NCBI RefSeq assembly: GCF_003075435.1
Contig: NZ_QCZJ01000013.1
Span: forward strand, 1-64,000
Source of the DNA: Terrimonas sp.
Lineage (GTDB): Bacteria > Bacteroidota > Bacteroidia > Chitinophagales > Chitinophagaceae
Direction of reading: 5' to 3'
Length of the DNA: 64,000 nucleotides
Position 1 is the first letter of the stretch. Every line of letters begins with the position of its first letter. The notes under the pieces are model-generated. The model saw only the letters and a list, made by a program, of their open reading frames with translations. It did not search any database and had not been told where the DNA came from. The position numbers were made by a program, and so were the translations under genes. Shown one piece after another: positions 63,622 through 64,000 of this stretch.

Positions 63622-63629
63622 TATTTTTG
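63622..63629 (+). promoter_or_regulatory. -7 element for the sigma factor gene
   Basis: TATTTTTG matches TAnnTTTG, 34 bases before the TTG start. Confidence 0.45.
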
Positions 63630-63662
63630 GAGCTACTTATATATCATTAGCTTAACGGGCAT

Positions 63663-64000
63663 TTGGCAACTTATACGCAACAACAGCAATTTCTTGAGAT
63701 ACTCCGGCAGAACGGCGGTATACTGCATAAAGTTTGCCGTATGTATGGTAATACCGAAGAAGACAGGCAGGATTTGTTGCAGGAAATGATAGCGCAGATA
63801 TGGAAAGCATTCCCAACCTTCAGACAGGAAGCGAAAATCAGCACATGGATTTACAGGATAGCTTTGAATACCGCGATAGCAGGCTACAGAAAGCAACAAA
63901 GGCAGGTATTTACCGTGGCAATAGATGCTGAATTTTCCATGATTAATGACGGGGAGGATTTGATTAAAACCGAGCGGTTAAAGCTAATGTATAATGCCAT
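63663..64000 (+). CDS. ECF-type RNA polymerase sigma factor (N-terminal part, cut by window end)
   Basis: The frame runs from a TTG at 63663 (the upstream TAG at 63648 leaves no ATG) to the window end, 112 codons. It shows the sigma-70 region 2: VCRMYGNTEEDRQDLLQEMIAQIWKAFPTFRQEAKISTWIYRIALNTAIAGYRKQQR. Region 4 would follow beyond the window. It probably directs a subset of promoters; a target cannot be named. TTG initiation may mean low expression. Confidence 0.85.
   Translation, partial: MATYTQQQQFLEILRQNGGILHKVCRMYGNTEEDRQDLLQEMIAQIWKAFPTFRQEAKISTWIYRIALNTAIAGYRKQQRQVFTVAIDAEFSMINDGEDLIKTERLKLMYNA

Overview
The window comes from a member of the Bacteroidota, most likely the Chitinophagaceae or close kin. 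Evidence: SusC/SusD outer-membrane pairs, gliding genes gldF and gldG, a type IX secretion (T9SS) C-terminal sorting domain, the long Bacteroidota form of IspG, many signal peptides ending in A-Q, lipoproteins with an S/G-C lipobox, and Bacteroidota-type promoters with a TAnnTTTG -7 element. No rRNA or tRNA gene, CRISPR array, transposase or phage structural module was seen.

Layout. 1-1530: an exported small protein and a HigB/HigA toxin-antitoxin pair. 1551-7774: a T9SS-sorted surface protein, gldFG and an amino-acid permease. 7879-14684: an LVIVP-type beta-propeller lipoprotein, an AraC-family regulator, small membrane, exported and SnoaL-like proteins, and a large DUF5117-type zinc metalloprotease. 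14817-15113: a decayed Uma2 endonuclease gene. 15138-19721: a lipid A-type acyltransferase, NadB and a flippase. 19976-22720: an unusual three-gene cassette (a 712-residue protein with an internally duplicated domain, a DUF1360 membrane protein and a small Cys-rich-start protein). 22956-28663: a YdjC-type deacetylase, a metallo-beta-lactamase-fold hydrolase, a DUF418 membrane protein, a lipoprotein and IspG. 28902-38634: a long minus-strand run with a 2H phosphoesterase, a GyrI-like protein, a BAAT-type hydrolase, a Crp/Fnr regulator, a lipoprotein, a FAH-family hydrolase, a DUF2891 protein, an FAD oxidoreductase and PcrA/UvrD.

39056-53075 is a nine-gene plus-strand uptake locus: two SusC/SusD pairs, then a fasciclin lipoprotein, a DUF5007-like lipoprotein, a phosphodiesterase-LamG protein, a small lipoprotein and an Ig-like/LamG lipoprotein. 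It has no glycoside hydrolase and no dedicated regulator, so its substrate is unknown; the phosphodiesterase-like enzyme hints at a phosphorylated or phosphoester ligand.

53116-63134 holds a carotenoid desaturase, the ribosomal stalk operon rplK-rplA-rplJ-rplL (separated from secE/nusG and rpoBC), a TlpA-type thioredoxin, rny, rplS, tatA, a small membrane protein, an MBL hydrolase, a small basic protein and a DUF1543 protein. The window ends with an exported small protein and the start of an ECF sigma factor gene.

The most striking non-genic feature is a dispersed family of short phrases (GCTGATAGC, GCTGACAGC, GGCAATAG and similar) in at least five gaps between genes and, in frame, inside ispG, where it encodes about 50 extra residues. 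Several other long perfect inverted repeats (at about 18000, 34700-35070, 51320-51500 and 54700-54820) suggest the genome carries several small non-coding repeat families.
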